DNA of 53,296 nt, taken from positions 1 through 53,296 of the forward strand of contig JAAYDB010000037.1 in assembly GCA_012729475.1 (NCBI GenBank), read 5' to 3'. Both the position numbers and the translations under genes were made by a program. Numbering within the stretch: position 1 is the stretch's first letter; every line of letters begins with the position of its first letter. This DNA is from Bacteroidota bacterium. Its GTDB lineage: Bacteria; Bacteroidota; Bacteroidia; Bacteroidales; VadinHA17. This document shows, piece after piece, positions 26,797-36,517 of the stretch. Under the pieces are notes generated by a model. It was given only the letters and a program-made list of their open reading frames with translations, did no database searches and was not told the DNA's origin.

Positions 26797-27276
26797 ATGT
26801 TTCTAAACAGTAAAAAACCAATTGAAATGAATTGCAGTTTGTGTCAAAATAATCTGGATGCATATATAAAAGGCTCATTGTCATCAGCTCTTGAGACTGA
26901 AATAAAGGTTCACCTCAAAACATGCGATGAATGCAGCCATTTATACAATGCTCAGATTCTGGCAGACAGAATTATCGATTCCGAAAAGAATACTGAACCT
27001 AATCCTTTTCTCAGCACCCGGATAATGGCCCGTATCGAGAATATTGAAGATCCGGTACATCACTCTCAGAGGGTAATAAATATCCTGAGACCTGCACTGA
27101 TAACCCTTTCTCTGGCTGCTGCTATTTTCTTTGGTGTCATGATAGGAAATCTCTCTTTTCAAAATTACAATGCAAACATGATTCCGGCCGAGCTTACCAT
27201 GATTGATGATGCTGCACTGGAATCAATTGATATACTTTCAACCGAACAGCAAATATACGATGAGACCGGAAGATAA
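26797..27276 (+). CDS. Zinc-finger anti-sigma factor-like membrane protein
   Basis: A 159-residue protein with an N-terminal zf-HC2-like anti-sigma domain: Cys13, then His39-x3-Cys43-x2-Cys46 (HLKTCDEC), the HxxxCxxC hallmark of ZAS-type anti-sigma factors. A single membrane helix spans about residues 94-116 and a short periplasmic tail follows. Such proteins hold an ECF sigma factor until an envelope signal arrives. A second start at 26827 (MNCSLCQ) would fit the family length better. The only ECF sigma gene in the window is at 20833, so the pairing is not direct. The next gene, Spy/CpxP-like, overlaps its 3' end by 17 bases. Confidence 0.78.
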   Translation: MFLNSKKPIEMNCSLCQNNLDAYIKGSLSSALETEIKVHLKTCDECSHLYNAQILADRIIDSEKNTEPNPFLSTRIMARIENIEDPVHHSQRVINILRPALITLSLAAAIFFGVMIGNLSFQNYNANMIPAELTMIDDAALESIDILSTEQQIYDETGR

Positions 27277-27829
27277 ATATAAATGGATGATATGGGCAAT
27301 TAGCTTCCTGGCAGTAATGAATATTGCCACAATCGCTACTGTCATATATAACCGCCAGAAAACTGCTGAAGAAATAACTGTGCAGGAACCTATTGAAGTT
27401 CAGGCAGGAAACAGGTCTATGAGATTCAGCCAGAGATATTTCCGCGATCAGCTTAATCTAAACAGAGACCAAATGATCATATTCAATGAACATAACATAC
27501 AATTCCGGCAAGAGGTCAGAGATATTAATCTGGAACTGATCAATATCCGTCAACAGATGTTAGAGGAAATGTCTGCCTTAAAAAGTGATACTGCACTCCT
27601 TAACAGACTTTCAGATTCGATAGGATATCTGCATTCAGAACTCAAGAAAATAACTTATAGTTACTATCTGGATATTAAAAATATCTGTGATGAACAACAA
27701 AGACAAAAACTGGAATCATTATTCGGAGGATTATTTACAATAGATGCCGCACCAGGACAGTATGGCCGGCAAAGAGGTCAATATGGAAGAGGACAGGGAA
27801 GAGGATTTAATAATTTTAATAATAATTAA
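27260..27829 (+). CDS. Spy/CpxP-like periplasmic sensor or chaperone
   Basis: A 189-residue protein started at ATG 27260, which overlaps the end of the anti-sigma gene. A signal anchor (about 8-28, WMIWAISFLAVMNIATIATVIY) precedes a helical hairpin domain with FRDQLNLNRDQMIIFNEHN and a long helix (about 90-150). This matches the Spy/CpxP/CnrX fold of LTxxQ proteins that sense metals or misfolded protein in the periplasm. The C-terminus is Gly/Arg/Gln-rich (GQYGRQRGQYGRGQGRG). In CnrYXH-type systems a CnrX-like protein works with an anti-sigma factor, so these two genes may form a metal-sensing pair. Confidence 0.72.
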   Translation: MRPEDKYKWMIWAISFLAVMNIATIATVIYNRQKTAEEITVQEPIEVQAGNRSMRFSQRYFRDQLNLNRDQMIIFNEHNIQFRQEVRDINLELINIRQQMLEEMSALKSDTALLNRLSDSIGYLHSELKKITYSYYLDIKNICDEQQRQKLESLFGGLFTIDAAPGQYGRQRGQYGRGQGRGFNNFNNN

Positions 27830-27840
27830 TTTTTATGACT

Positions 27841-28239
27841 ATGAAAGCAAAAATTTTCTTTACAGTGTTAGCCTTGATGGCTTTTACAACGATGGCTGTT
27901 GCCCAGGACAAATCTCCTGAACAACAAAGTGAAACACAAGCTGCCAACAGAACCTTTGTTGATGCTAATAATAACGGTATAAACTATTACGCCGAACAAG
28001 GTGGCAGATTTTTCATGAACAGGCGTGGAATGGGTAATGGACCTGCTATGGGATATGGACCCGGAATGGGTTACAGAAGAGGTATGGCCCCTGGCCAGGG
28101 CCGTGGAATCGCCAGAGGTCAGGGTCGTGGATTTGGACCGGGCCAGGGCCGTGGTCTGGCTCCCGGTGGAAGATACTTCGTTGATGAAAATAAGAACGGA
28201 GTCTGCGATCTGTATGAAGATGTACAAGAGAACAAATAA
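27841..28239 (+). CDS. Secreted Gly/Arg-rich protein with EF-hand-like loops
   Basis: A 132-residue secreted protein with a signal peptide (MKAKIFFTVLALMAFTTMAVAQ). Two calcium-loop-like segments, FVDANNNGINYY (about 40) and YFVDENKNGVCDLYEDV (near the C-terminus), have the DxNxNG pattern of EF-hand or dockerin loops. Between them is a low-complexity GxGRG repeat region (GMAPGQGRGIARGQGRGF). It is the third gene of the anti-sigma operon, 11 bases after the Spy-like gene. An in-frame ATG six bases earlier is an alternative start. A metal-binding or matrix role is inferred only. Confidence 0.62.
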   Translation: MKAKIFFTVLALMAFTTMAVAQDKSPEQQSETQAANRTFVDANNNGINYYAEQGGRFFMNRRGMGNGPAMGYGPGMGYRRGMAPGQGRGIARGQGRGFGPGQGRGLAPGGRYFVDENKNGVCDLYEDVQENK

Positions 28240-28317
28240 TCACTACTGCTAAATTAAGCCAACGGAATCTCGTTCCCCTATTTTTTTCTTCATACAATAA
28301 AATGTAAATTTAATATG

Positions 28318-28350
28318 TACCCCCATTATAAATGGGGGTATTTTTGTTTT
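28318..28350 (+). terminator. Strong rho-independent terminator
   Basis: TACCCCCATT (28318-28327) and AATGGGGGTA (28331-28340) form a perfect 10-bp stem with a 3-base ATA loop, followed by TTTTTGTTTT. It ends the anti-sigma/Spy/Gly-rich operon. The region 28351-28500 is a very T-rich leader for the porin gene without a clear box. Confidence 0.9.
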
Positions 28351-28500
28351 TTATACTTATTTACCACTCTGCTCCCTTTATTTTAAGGGGTTTATTTTAT
28401 TTTTTTTAATTTTTTTACATATACACCCCCTTTTTTATAAGGCATATTTAAATTTTTTGTATTTTTATGCTGAAAATTTTACTAATTAAAAATACAGATC

Positions 28501-29178
28501 ATGAAAAATCCATTTAAAATTTTGGCGGGAATAATATTATTAAGTTTAATTTCTTCCGGAAAAGCTGTAGCACAACAATCAGAAAATAATTCCCCTTTCA
28601 ATATATCTGCAGACTTTTATACCAATTACTTATGGAGAGGATCCCGTTTCGGTACCGGACCACATATTCAACCCTCTATAGAATTCGTTAAAGGAGGATT
28701 GACAGTAGGAGTCTGGGGGTCTTTTGATTTTCATGGTTATGCTGAAGCAGATCCGTATATTTCATACTCTTTTCCGTTCGGACTAAGTCTCGGACTAACA
28801 GATTATTATTATCCCGGCTCATCTTTTTTTGATGCCTCTGTTGAAGACGGGAATCATGCTTTTGAAATTAATGGTTCTTACAGTATCGGTGGATTAAGTC
28901 TTGGCGCTAACTATATTCTGAATGAAGCCGGAGGCGCCGGATCAGCAGGCAATGATCTCTATTTTCAGGCCGCTTACTCATTCGGCTCATTTGATCTCTT
29001 CGCAGGAGCAGGTAACGGATGGCATACCACTGATGGTGAGTTCAATTTTTGTAATCTGGGAATAGGTACTACTAAATCAATAGAAGTAACTGAAAAGTTA
29101 TCCATCCCGGTGACGGGCCAGGTAATACTTAATCCCGACAAAGAACAATTATACTTTACTGTTGGATTCTCTTTCTAG
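28501..29178 (+). CDS. TorF-family putative outer-membrane porin
   Basis: A 225-residue beta-barrel protein with a signal peptide ending near AVAQ. The mature protein opens with SADFYTNYLWRGSRFG, the usual first strand of TorF-type barrels, then alternates short polar-hydrophobic strands and turns (GLTVGVWGSFDFHGY, LSLGLTDYYYPG). It ends with LYFTVGFSF, a terminal aromatic of the kind recognised by the BAM complex. Substrate is unknown. It is monocistronic between the terminator at 28318 and the polygalacturonase gene. Confidence 0.75.
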   Translation: MKNPFKILAGIILLSLISSGKAVAQQSENNSPFNISADFYTNYLWRGSRFGTGPHIQPSIEFVKGGLTVGVWGSFDFHGYAEADPYISYSFPFGLSLGLTDYYYPGSSFFDASVEDGNHAFEINGSYSIGGLSLGANYILNEAGGAGSAGNDLYFQAAYSFGSFDLFAGAGNGWHTTDGEFNFCNLGIGTTKSIEVTEKLSIPVTGQVILNPDKEQLYFTVGFSF

Positions 29179-29335
29179 ATCAGAAATTAAAAACAATAGG
29201 ACAATGAAGATATAAGCCCCATATTTTTCATACACAAACATGAATGATTAAAAATGTTAATGTGAGCATAATACGTTTTCAGAGTTAAGGAAATTTTTAT
29301 TTACTTTATTTTTTATAGAATGAAAAATTTTTACT

Positions 29336-30730
29336 ATGAAAACAAGGGGCAGATCTTTACCTATACTGCTAACCTTAATATTGTTTATTAATTCTTGCTC
29401 AGAAAGAAACATATCTGCATGGGATAGTCTCTACCCGGAAATCCTTGACCAGATAAGCATCCCTGAGTTTAGCGAAACAATCTACGATATTACTGACTTT
29501 GGTGCCAAAAATGATGATCCTGCTTTTCTTAACCACAATGCAATAAATTCGGCTATTGATACGTGCAGCAGTAACGGAGGTGGTATTGTACTTATTCCCG
29601 AGGGCAGGTGGTATAGCGGTCCGCTGCTGCTTAAGAACAACGTTAACCTCTATATTTCAGAAGGAGCTTCACTGATCTTTGCTTCTGATACATCATTATA
29701 TCCTTCTGTGCTGACAAGGTGGGAAGGAATGGATTGTTACAATACTTCTCCCATGATATACGCCCATGGGCAGGAAAATATAGCAATAAGCGGAAAAGGA
29801 ACAATAGATGGAGGCGCTTCACAGGAAAACTGGTGGGGAATGGAAAGGCTCACTCCTGTTCCCGGAAAAGAACTAAGAGGAAGACCTTTACTGATGGCAT
29901 GGAATGAAAATAACACTCCTGTTGAGGACAGAATTCTCAGGCCGGCAGATAATTTAAGACCCCAACTAATCAACCTCTATAAATGCAAAAATATCCTGAT
30001 GACCGATGTAAACCTCACGTGTCCGGCTTTCTGGACCATCCATCCTGTTTTTTGTGAAAATATTACTGTCAGAGGCCTTACAATAAACACCGTCGGAGCA
30101 CCAAATGGAGATGGCTGCAATCCTGAATCATGCAGAAATGTTCTCATTGAATCCTGTTTTTTCAATACAGGAGATGATTGTATAGCCATAAAATCAGGAC
30201 GGAATAATGATGGCCGGAAATGGAACATCCCTTCTGAAAACATTATTGTCCGTAATTGCCATATGCAAAACGGACACGGAGGTGTTGTAATAGGGAGCGA
30301 AATCTCCGGAGGTTTTCGTAATCTTTTTGTTGAAGATTGTGAAATGAACAGTCCATCCCTTGACAGGGTCATCAGGATAAAGACCAATAATTGCCGGGGA
30401 GGAACAGTAGAAAACATCTATGTCCGGAATATTGATGTCGGACAATGTGGTGAAGCCGTACTGAAGATCAATCTTGTATATGAACCCGGAGAAATCTGTA
30501 AAAGAGATTTTTCCCCATATGTCAGGAATGTTTATCTCGAAAATGTTAACTGCAGACAAAGCCGTTATGGGGTATTTATAACAGGTTATGAAGAATCAGC
30601 CAACATTAGCAATATTAATGTTAGTGATTGTGAATGGACCAATGTAAAAGAAGACAACCGTCTGCAGGGTCTGATCGATAATATCAGATTCACCCGGACA
30701 TCTGTTAATGGCACAGTTGTTAAACTCTGA
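29336..30730 (+). CDS. GH28 polygalacturonase-type pectinase, lipoprotein
   Basis: A 464-residue right-handed beta-helix enzyme with a lipobox (FINSC, Cys21). GH28 signatures are complete: NGDGCNPE with Asp259, NTGDDCIAIKSG with Asp280 and Asp281, NGHGGVVIGSE with His314, and RIK (347-349). GH28 enzymes invert galacturonic acid linkages in homogalacturonan or rhamnogalacturonan. Length and context suggest an exo-acting periplasmic or surface enzyme. The N-terminal ITDFGAKNDD motif is the common opening of GH28 helices. A metallophosphoesterase gene follows after 63 bases. Confidence 0.92.
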   Translation: MKTRGRSLPILLTLILFINSCSERNISAWDSLYPEILDQISIPEFSETIYDITDFGAKNDDPAFLNHNAINSAIDTCSSNGGGIVLIPEGRWYSGPLLLKNNVNLYISEGASLIFASDTSLYPSVLTRWEGMDCYNTSPMIYAHGQENIAISGKGTIDGGASQENWWGMERLTPVPGKELRGRPLLMAWNENNTPVEDRILRPADNLRPQLINLYKCKNILMTDVNLTCPAFWTIHPVFCENITVRGLTINTVGAPNGDGCNPESCRNVLIESCFFNTGDDCIAIKSGRNNDGRKWNIPSENIIVRNCHMQNGHGGVVIGSEISGGFRNLFVEDCEMNSPSLDRVIRIKTNNCRGGTVENIYVRNIDVGQCGEAVLKINLVYEPGEICKRDFSPYVRNVYLENVNCRQSRYGVFITGYEESANISNINVSDCEWTNVKEDNRLQGLIDNIRFTRTSVNGTVVKL

Positions 30731-30793
30731 TCTGATATATGTTATAAGCCTGGAGCTATACTTTATGCAACAACATGACAGAATCTGCTGAAC

Positions 30794-31582
30794 ATGAAAA
30801 AAATTATCCACTTATCTGATTTGCATGTCGGGTACAGAAACTGTGGTAAAAGATTTCATAAAATAGTCGGGAACATAAAAACCCTTCAACAACCTGCTGA
30901 AAATTTCATTATTGTAATCACAGGTGATCTGGCAGATAATGCAAATATTAATGAACAGCGTGAAGAAGCAGCCTACTGTATTGAAGAGCTTCAACGGGCC
31001 GGATTCCGTGTACTTGTTGTCCCCGGAAATCATGATTATGGAACAGGGACAATTGGAAATCCTGTATTTGTAAGCATGTTTAAAAACAGATTTTTTGGAA
31101 CTGGTGAGGCTAATTATCCCAGACTTGATATAATTGATGATATGGCCTTTATTGGTCTTGACTCAACTGCTGAAGAGCTTAGCTGGTACGACAGGCTTCT
31201 GGCACAGGGAGAACTGGGAAAGGATCAGTTACTACGCCTGAAAAATATCCTTGAAGATCCTCTCCTGTATAAACGGAAAATAATAGTTTATCTTCATCAT
31301 CATCCTTTTGACTTTAAAGTGGGAAGGCAACTTAAAGACAGTGATAACCTCAAAGAAGTACTTAAAAACAGGGCAGATCTTCTTCTTTTCGGGCATTATC
31401 ACAGAAGTAAAGCAGATGCCCTTAAAATTTACCATGGTAAGTGGGGCATAGCCCGTTGTTACAATGCAGGCAGTGCTACACATAAAAACGGGAATCCCGG
31501 TTTTCACAGGGTAATAGATATGACTTCTTCTGATCCTGTGAATGACTATGACGGAAAATTCGATACTGATTACATGACTTAA
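30794..31582 (+). CDS. Metallophosphoesterase (calcineurin-like)
   Basis: A 262-residue cytosolic enzyme with the full dimetal set: Asp9 and His11 in SDLHVG, GDLAD, GNHDYG, the HHHPF segment and GHYHRSK. The order matches CpdA-like cyclic-nucleotide phosphodiesterases and related broad phosphoesterases. The substrate is not determined. Its stop sits at the start of a small inverted repeat (31580-31600). Confidence 0.88.
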   Translation: MKKIIHLSDLHVGYRNCGKRFHKIVGNIKTLQQPAENFIIVITGDLADNANINEQREEAAYCIEELQRAGFRVLVVPGNHDYGTGTIGNPVFVSMFKNRFFGTGEANYPRLDIIDDMAFIGLDSTAEELSWYDRLLAQGELGKDQLLRLKNILEDPLLYKRKIIVYLHHHPFDFKVGRQLKDSDNLKEVLKNRADLLLFGHYHRSKADALKIYHGKWGIARCYNAGSATHKNGNPGFHRVIDMTSSDPVNDYDGKFDTDYMT

Positions 31583-31600
31583 TACCGGTATCCGGTATTA
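31580..31600 (+). terminator. Hairpin after metallophosphoesterase gene
   Basis: TAATACCG (31580-31587) and CGGTATTA (31593-31600) form a perfect 8-bp stem with a 5-base loop beginning on the stop codon. The downstream sequence is A-rich rather than T-rich, so it could be an attenuator or mRNA-stability element instead. Confidence 0.35.
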
Positions 31601-31655
31601 AGAAAAACAAAACATTATCACTACTTTTAACAATTAATAAAAAAAACACCTGATC

Positions 31656-33815
31656 ATGAAAACACTAAAAAAGATATTGCTGGGATTTGCAATATTTCTT
31701 GGAATACTTGTAATTGCTTTTTTTATATTGAAAATCAATCCAAAACCTGAAATTATCACTCTTGAAAGAAGGGTTCTCACAGAACAGGAGATTGATAATA
31801 TGGCCCTTGAAGCTGTCAGTGAGATGAGTCTTGAGGAAAAAGTTCAAATGATGACTCCACGGCTGAAAAGCATGTTGAAATTCATGCTGGAGATGGCCGG
31901 TGACAGAATGAAATATAACCAAAAAGCTTATCAGGCTGGTGGTAATGAACGGCTCAATATTCCTACGGTAAGATTCTTTGATGGTCCACGTGGCCTGGTC
32001 AAGGCAGAAGCAACATGTTTCCCTGTGGCCATAGGCCGGGCTGCCTCTTTCGACAGGGATCTTGAATACAGGATAGGAGAAGCTATCGGAAAAGAAATAA
32101 GAGCAAATGAAGGTAATTATTTCGGTGGAGTTTGTATAAACCTCATGCGTCATCCTGCAGGAGGCAGATCACAGGAAGGTTATGGTGAGGATTCGTATCT
32201 GACAGGGCAAATGGGAAGTTCCCTGATGAAGGGAGTTCAACACCATAATGTAATGGCATGTATCAAGCATTATGCCGTAAATAACCAGGAAAATACAAGG
32301 TTTGAAGTTAATGTGGAAGTCGATGAAAGAGTTCTGAGAGAAGTCTATCTTGAACATTTCAGAGAATGTGTCAATCAGGGAGCTGCCAGCGCTATGGGTG
32401 CCTATAATAAATTCCGTGGCGACCAGGCCTGTCAAAGTCCATATCTCCTGAAAAAAGTCCTCAAGGAAGACTGGGGCTTCAGAGGCTTTACAATAAGTGA
32501 TTTTATCTGGGGAGTAAGAGATACTGAAAAAGCCGCAAAGGCAGGTCTCGATATTGAAATGCCTGCAACAAGGTTCTATGGTAAGAAACTGGTGAAAGCG
32601 GTTGAAAATGGTTCAGTACCGGAATCAGATATTGATGAAAGTGCTTTCCGTATTACCAGAACTGTTTTGAAATATGAGACCGCCCCTGATCCCCTGCCTG
32701 AGTATTCTTCCTCACTTATACTGCACAAAGACCACACAGATCTGGCACTTGAAGCTGCTTTGAAATCAATTGTGCTTATGCAGAACAAAGAAGATGTTTT
32801 ACCTTTTGATAAAAATGAAATAAAAACTCTTCTGATAGTGGGAAAACTCGGGGATAATGAAAATATCGGAGATCATGGTTCCAGCAGGGTCTTCCCTTCT
32901 TATGTGGTAACTCCCCTTGAAGGGCTGACAAATGAATATGGTTCTTCAGTTGAAATCCTATATGATTCAGGAGAAGATACAGATATATTGAAAGAAAAAA
33001 TTGAAAATGCTGATGCTGTGGTTTATGTTGTAGGCTATGACCATGATGATGAAGGTGAATTTGTCGCAAGAAACAATATTGAACTGGGAGGCGATAGAAA
33101 AAGCCTGAGGCTGCATGACGATGAAAGCAAGTTACTTCAGGAAACAGGCTCACTCAATAAGAATTCAGTTGCAGTTCTTATCGGAGGAAGTGCTATAATT
33201 ACAGAAGAATGGAGAGATAATGTCAAAGCCATTTTACATGCTTTTTACCCCGGGATGGAAGGAGGAACAGCTATTGCAAGGGTACTTTTCGGAGACACTA
33301 ATCCGGGAGGAAAATTACCTTTTACCGTGGCCAGTGATGAGAGTCATTATCCCGATTTCGACAGACATGCCCTGGAAGTTACCTATGACAGGTACCATGG
33401 GTACATAAGGATGGACCATTCAGGTAATAAACCGGCTTTCCCGTTCGGGTACGGATTGTCCTACACCAGTTTTACACAGGACGATCTGGAGATTGAAACA
33501 GATACCGCTAAATTAATGGCTTCTATCAATGTGACTAATACCGGTGACAGAAAAGGTGATCAGGTAATCCAGCTTTATATAGGTTTTGACAACTCAGCTG
33601 TTGAAAGAGAACACAAACTGCTAAAAGGATTCAGCCGTATCACTCTTGAACCAGGAGAAACACGAAGGGTAACCATAGAATGTCCTTTCGACAGACTCCG
33701 GTATTACGATCCCGAAACTGAAAAATGGATACTTGAAAAAATGGAATATCAGATATATGCCGGATCAAGCAGTGATGAGAACGATCTCATTAAATCATCT
33801 TTTCTTATTGATTAA
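31656..33815 (+). CDS. GH3 beta-glycosidase
   Basis: A 719-residue retaining glycosidase with an N-terminal membrane anchor (about 7-25). Domain order is the GH3 TIM barrel, the alpha/beta sandwich and a C-terminal Fn3-like domain (about 630-715). The nucleophile is Asp282 in TISDFIWG, and KHYAVNNQE and the RHPAGGRSQEGYGEDS loop are normal. SDF replaces the more common SDW. Specificity within GH3 (beta-glucosidase, beta-xylosidase or other) cannot be fixed. Proximity to xylanase and pectinase genes suggests degradation of oligosaccharides from plant hemicellulose. Confidence 0.9.
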   Translation: MKTLKKILLGFAIFLGILVIAFFILKINPKPEIITLERRVLTEQEIDNMALEAVSEMSLEEKVQMMTPRLKSMLKFMLEMAGDRMKYNQKAYQAGGNERLNIPTVRFFDGPRGLVKAEATCFPVAIGRAASFDRDLEYRIGEAIGKEIRANEGNYFGGVCINLMRHPAGGRSQEGYGEDSYLTGQMGSSLMKGVQHHNVMACIKHYAVNNQENTRFEVNVEVDERVLREVYLEHFRECVNQGAASAMGAYNKFRGDQACQSPYLLKKVLKEDWGFRGFTISDFIWGVRDTEKAAKAGLDIEMPATRFYGKKLVKAVENGSVPESDIDESAFRITRTVLKYETAPDPLPEYSSSLILHKDHTDLALEAALKSIVLMQNKEDVLPFDKNEIKTLLIVGKLGDNENIGDHGSSRVFPSYVVTPLEGLTNEYGSSVEILYDSGEDTDILKEKIENADAVVYVVGYDHDDEGEFVARNNIELGGDRKSLRLHDDESKLLQETGSLNKNSVAVLIGGSAIITEEWRDNVKAILHAFYPGMEGGTAIARVLFGDTNPGGKLPFTVASDESHYPDFDRHALEVTYDRYHGYIRMDHSGNKPAFPFGYGLSYTSFTQDDLEIETDTAKLMASINVTNTGDRKGDQVIQLYIGFDNSAVEREHKLLKGFSRITLEPGETRRVTIECPFDRLRYYDPETEKWILEKMEYQIYAGSSSDENDLIKSSFLID

Positions 33816-34014
33816 AATAAGCAGACAGATACAAAATTTAAAATATTTATAGCAGCAACATTAATGCGCTCATTTTCACTGAATTATTACTTGAAGAGTT
33901 ATTGAGTTTTATGCTTTTTGCCGGAGCTTTTCATATTAACTACTAAGACCTGAGTGTCCACCTGTAAAGTATTATTATTTTCTTCTGTGAACACATCTTT
34001 TCCGGCAAGGCAGA

Positions 34015-35541
34015 TTATCCTCCCATAAAGAGACTTTTGCTTGAGAATTCAGGGTCACATGATACATTCACCTTTAATTTTCTCAATCCTGCTTCATCGC
34101 CAGGTGTAGGCATATGTGTCAGATGTACTTCGCAATCTACAAGATATTTCAGGTTTTCCAATGCCATTTGGGCTGCCGGATTTGATAATGCGCTTATTCC
34201 CAGCAATATGAGAGTCTCGTCAACATCCAGACTCACCATTTTGCCATTGAGTATATCCTTTTTCAGATAAGTTACTGAATCGATTATATTTTTGGGCAGG
34301 AGAAAAAGGTTATCAGGCAGACCGGCCAGGTATTTTGTGGCATTTAAGATCAGGCTTGAAGAAGCATGCATGAGAGGAGAATTTTTTCCTGTAATTATTT
34401 TCCCATCGTGCAATTCCATAGCGGCTCCGCAATAAATACCTGCATTACCTTTACCCTTTTCTTCGGCATCCTTTGCTGCCTGCCGCGCCGGTCCGACAAC
34501 TTTTCTGTCTTCCACAACCGCTCCAATACTGTCCATTATCCTGCCTGACCTGTTAAGCGTCTCCTTATCTACAATACCCATTACGTACTCCACAGCACAT
34601 CTGAAATACCGGCGTATTATTTCCTGATGAGATGCCTCTGATATTATTGCATCATTGATTATACCTCTGCTTATACGATTTACTCCCATATCAGTAGGTG
34701 ATCTGTACATGGATTCTCCCCCGGTAATCTTTTCAAAGATCCTCTTCAGAAGATTAAATGCCTCAATATCGCGATTATAATTAACGACTTTTACATTATA
34801 GGCTTTCAGATGATGCTCATCGGTCATTACCTGATCTTTCAGATCGACAGTAGCTGCCTCATAGGCAACATTCACTTTGTGATCGACAGGCAAATCCCAG
34901 ACAGGAAATGTCTCAAATTTTGCATAACCTGCTTTAACGCCTTTTTTGTATTCATGATAAAGATTGCAGAGGCAGGTGGCAAGCTTTCCACTGCCCGGAC
35001 CAGGGCCAGTCACTATTACAATAGGCTTTTTTGTCATGATGTATTCATTGGCACCATAACCTTCATCACTTACTATAAGATCAACATCTGTGGGATAACC
35101 TTTTGTCGGATAATGCAGATATACTTTTACTCCTCTGAGCTCAAGCTTATTTTTAAAGGTTCGTGCAGGAAACTGATTCTTATAACGGGTAATAACAACA
35201 GCCGTAACCTCTATTCCCCATTCCCTGAAATCATCAATCGTCTTCAGAGCATCAGAATCGTATGTGATCCCAAAATCGGCTCTCACCTTTTTTCTTTCTA
35301 TATCTCCCGCATTAATACATAAAACAACATCTATTTTGTCCTTCAGCATTTGGAGCAACCTCATTTTGACATTGGGATCGAATCCCGGAAGAACCCTTGA
35401 TGCATGATAATCAAACAGTATCTTCCCTCCGAATTCAATATAAAGTTTATCGTTAAAACGGTTCACCCTTTCAAGAATAGCTGCAGTCTGCTCCTGAAGA
35501 TATTTCTCATTGTCAAATCCCTTCAGATTATTATTTATCAT
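34015..35541 (-). CDS. DUF1846 family protein
   Basis: A 508-residue cytosolic protein of the widespread DUF1846 family. The N-terminal part has HASRVLPGFDPNVKMRLL and repeated Rossmann-like strands. A P-loop-like IVIVTGPGPGSGKLATCL (about 173-190) suggests nucleotide binding. Structures of the family exist but no reaction has been established. Length and motifs look complete. It is flanked by a 199-base gap without features on one side and a convergent-looking acyltransferase cluster on the other; it is probably monocistronic. Confidence 0.85.
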   Translation of the reverse strand: MINNNLKGFDNEKYLQEQTAAILERVNRFNDKLYIEFGGKILFDYHASRVLPGFDPNVKMRLLQMLKDKIDVVLCINAGDIERKKVRADFGITYDSDALKTIDDFREWGIEVTAVVITRYKNQFPARTFKNKLELRGVKVYLHYPTKGYPTDVDLIVSDEGYGANEYIMTKKPIVIVTGPGPGSGKLATCLCNLYHEYKKGVKAGYAKFETFPVWDLPVDHKVNVAYEAATVDLKDQVMTDEHHLKAYNVKVVNYNRDIEAFNLLKRIFEKITGGESMYRSPTDMGVNRISRGIINDAIISEASHQEIIRRYFRCAVEYVMGIVDKETLNRSGRIMDSIGAVVEDRKVVGPARQAAKDAEEKGKGNAGIYCGAAMELHDGKIITGKNSPLMHASSSLILNATKYLAGLPDNLFLLPKNIIDSVTYLKKDILNGKMVSLDVDETLILLGISALSNPAAQMALENLKYLVDCEVHLTHMPTPGDEAGLRKLKVNVSCDPEFSSKSLFMGG

Positions 35542-35650
35542 ATTTCCCCCTCAGTATTGTTTTATGGTAATTTTTAATATTAGTAATTTTTATTATAAAT
35601 CCTTTCATAAAATTATTCCCGGCAAAAATACTTTTTTTGAAAAAACCCGG

Positions 35651-36517
35651 TTAACTATTCCAGGGCGAACACAGGCGGGCTCTTTCAATAAATGATGAAG
35701 GAAACGGCATTTCATAAACAGTTTTCCGTAAAAAATTACCCAGAGATTCCAGATCCGTATATTGCTCCAGTTCTTCCACCGATATTACATTGCCAATAGA
35801 TATCCTGGTTTCTTTATCCCTCTTATTGAATACTTCCGAAGGCATTCTTAATGATCTTATATGCCAGTTAATAAGACCCAGGAAATAAAAAAATGATGAA
35901 TTTATATCAAAAAACCTTATAGGAACAACCGGAACCTTAACATGCCTGATAAGATTAAGAATCCCTGTTTGCCACTTACGGTCTCTGACTTTCATGTCTT
36001 TAAAACTAAAATTCGAGACTGCACCGGACGGGAAAAACCCAATGGGATGACCACACTGTAAATTGCTTATTGCTTCTCTTACTCCATGAAGACTGATACC
36101 TGAAATTTTTTTAGTATTTGAAAAAGAAGGAGCAACTGTAATAAAATTCTCTTTCATGGTCTTCACCAATCCAATTATATTATTGACCATCAGTTTATAA
36201 TCAGGGCGCAATCCGGCAAAAAGGTCTATCAGAATAATGCCATCCAGACCTCCATACGGATGATTGGCAATAGTTATAAATGCTCCTCCCGGTATTTGTC
36301 TGAGCCTTTCTGAATTTCCGATTAAGTAATTAACGCCTATATCTTTTAATAAACTGGCAGCAAATTTGGCCCCAGTGAATTTTCCGGAATTCTCATATAC
36401 CTGATTAACTTTATCAATAGACAGTAATCGCATGATATACCTGGCCCGCCGATGCCCCCTCTCTCCTCTGAAAAAAGGAGAAAGATTTTCCAGAAATGTT
36501 TCATCAAGCACTTTCAT
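35651..36517 (-). CDS. Lysophospholipid/N-acyltransferase (PlsC-like, HPYGGLDG type)
   Basis: A 288-residue membrane-associated acyltransferase. Start at 36517; the longer frame uses TTG. The catalytic motif is NHPYGGLDG with His86 and Asp92, an H-x5-D variant in place of the usual H-x4-D of PlsC. Motif III FPSGAVSN and the later VPVVPIRFFD segment follow. The HPxGGxDG version is frequent in Bacteroidota acyltransferases, including enzymes that make glycine or serine lipids, so either phospholipid or N-acyl-amino-acid lipid synthesis is possible. Confidence 0.8.
   Translation of the reverse strand: MKVLDETFLENLSPFFRGERGHRRARYIMRLLSIDKVNQVYENSGKFTGAKFAASLLKDIGVNYLIGNSERLRQIPGGAFITIANHPYGGLDGIILIDLFAGLRPDYKLMVNNIIGLVKTMKENFITVAPSFSNTKKISGISLHGVREAISNLQCGHPIGFFPSGAVSNFSFKDMKVRDRKWQTGILNLIRHVKVPVVPIRFFDINSSFFYFLGLINWHIRSLRMPSEVFNKRDKETRISIGNVISVEELEQYTDLESLGNFLRKTVYEMPFPSSFIERARLCSPWNS

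Noticed and set aside
31665-32153. 162-codon minus-strand open frame
   Set aside because: It overlaps the GH3 gene throughout; composition matches a reverse-strand shadow.
34810-35322. 170-codon plus-strand open frame
   Set aside because: It is a shadow of the DUF1846 gene and shows no domain or start signals.
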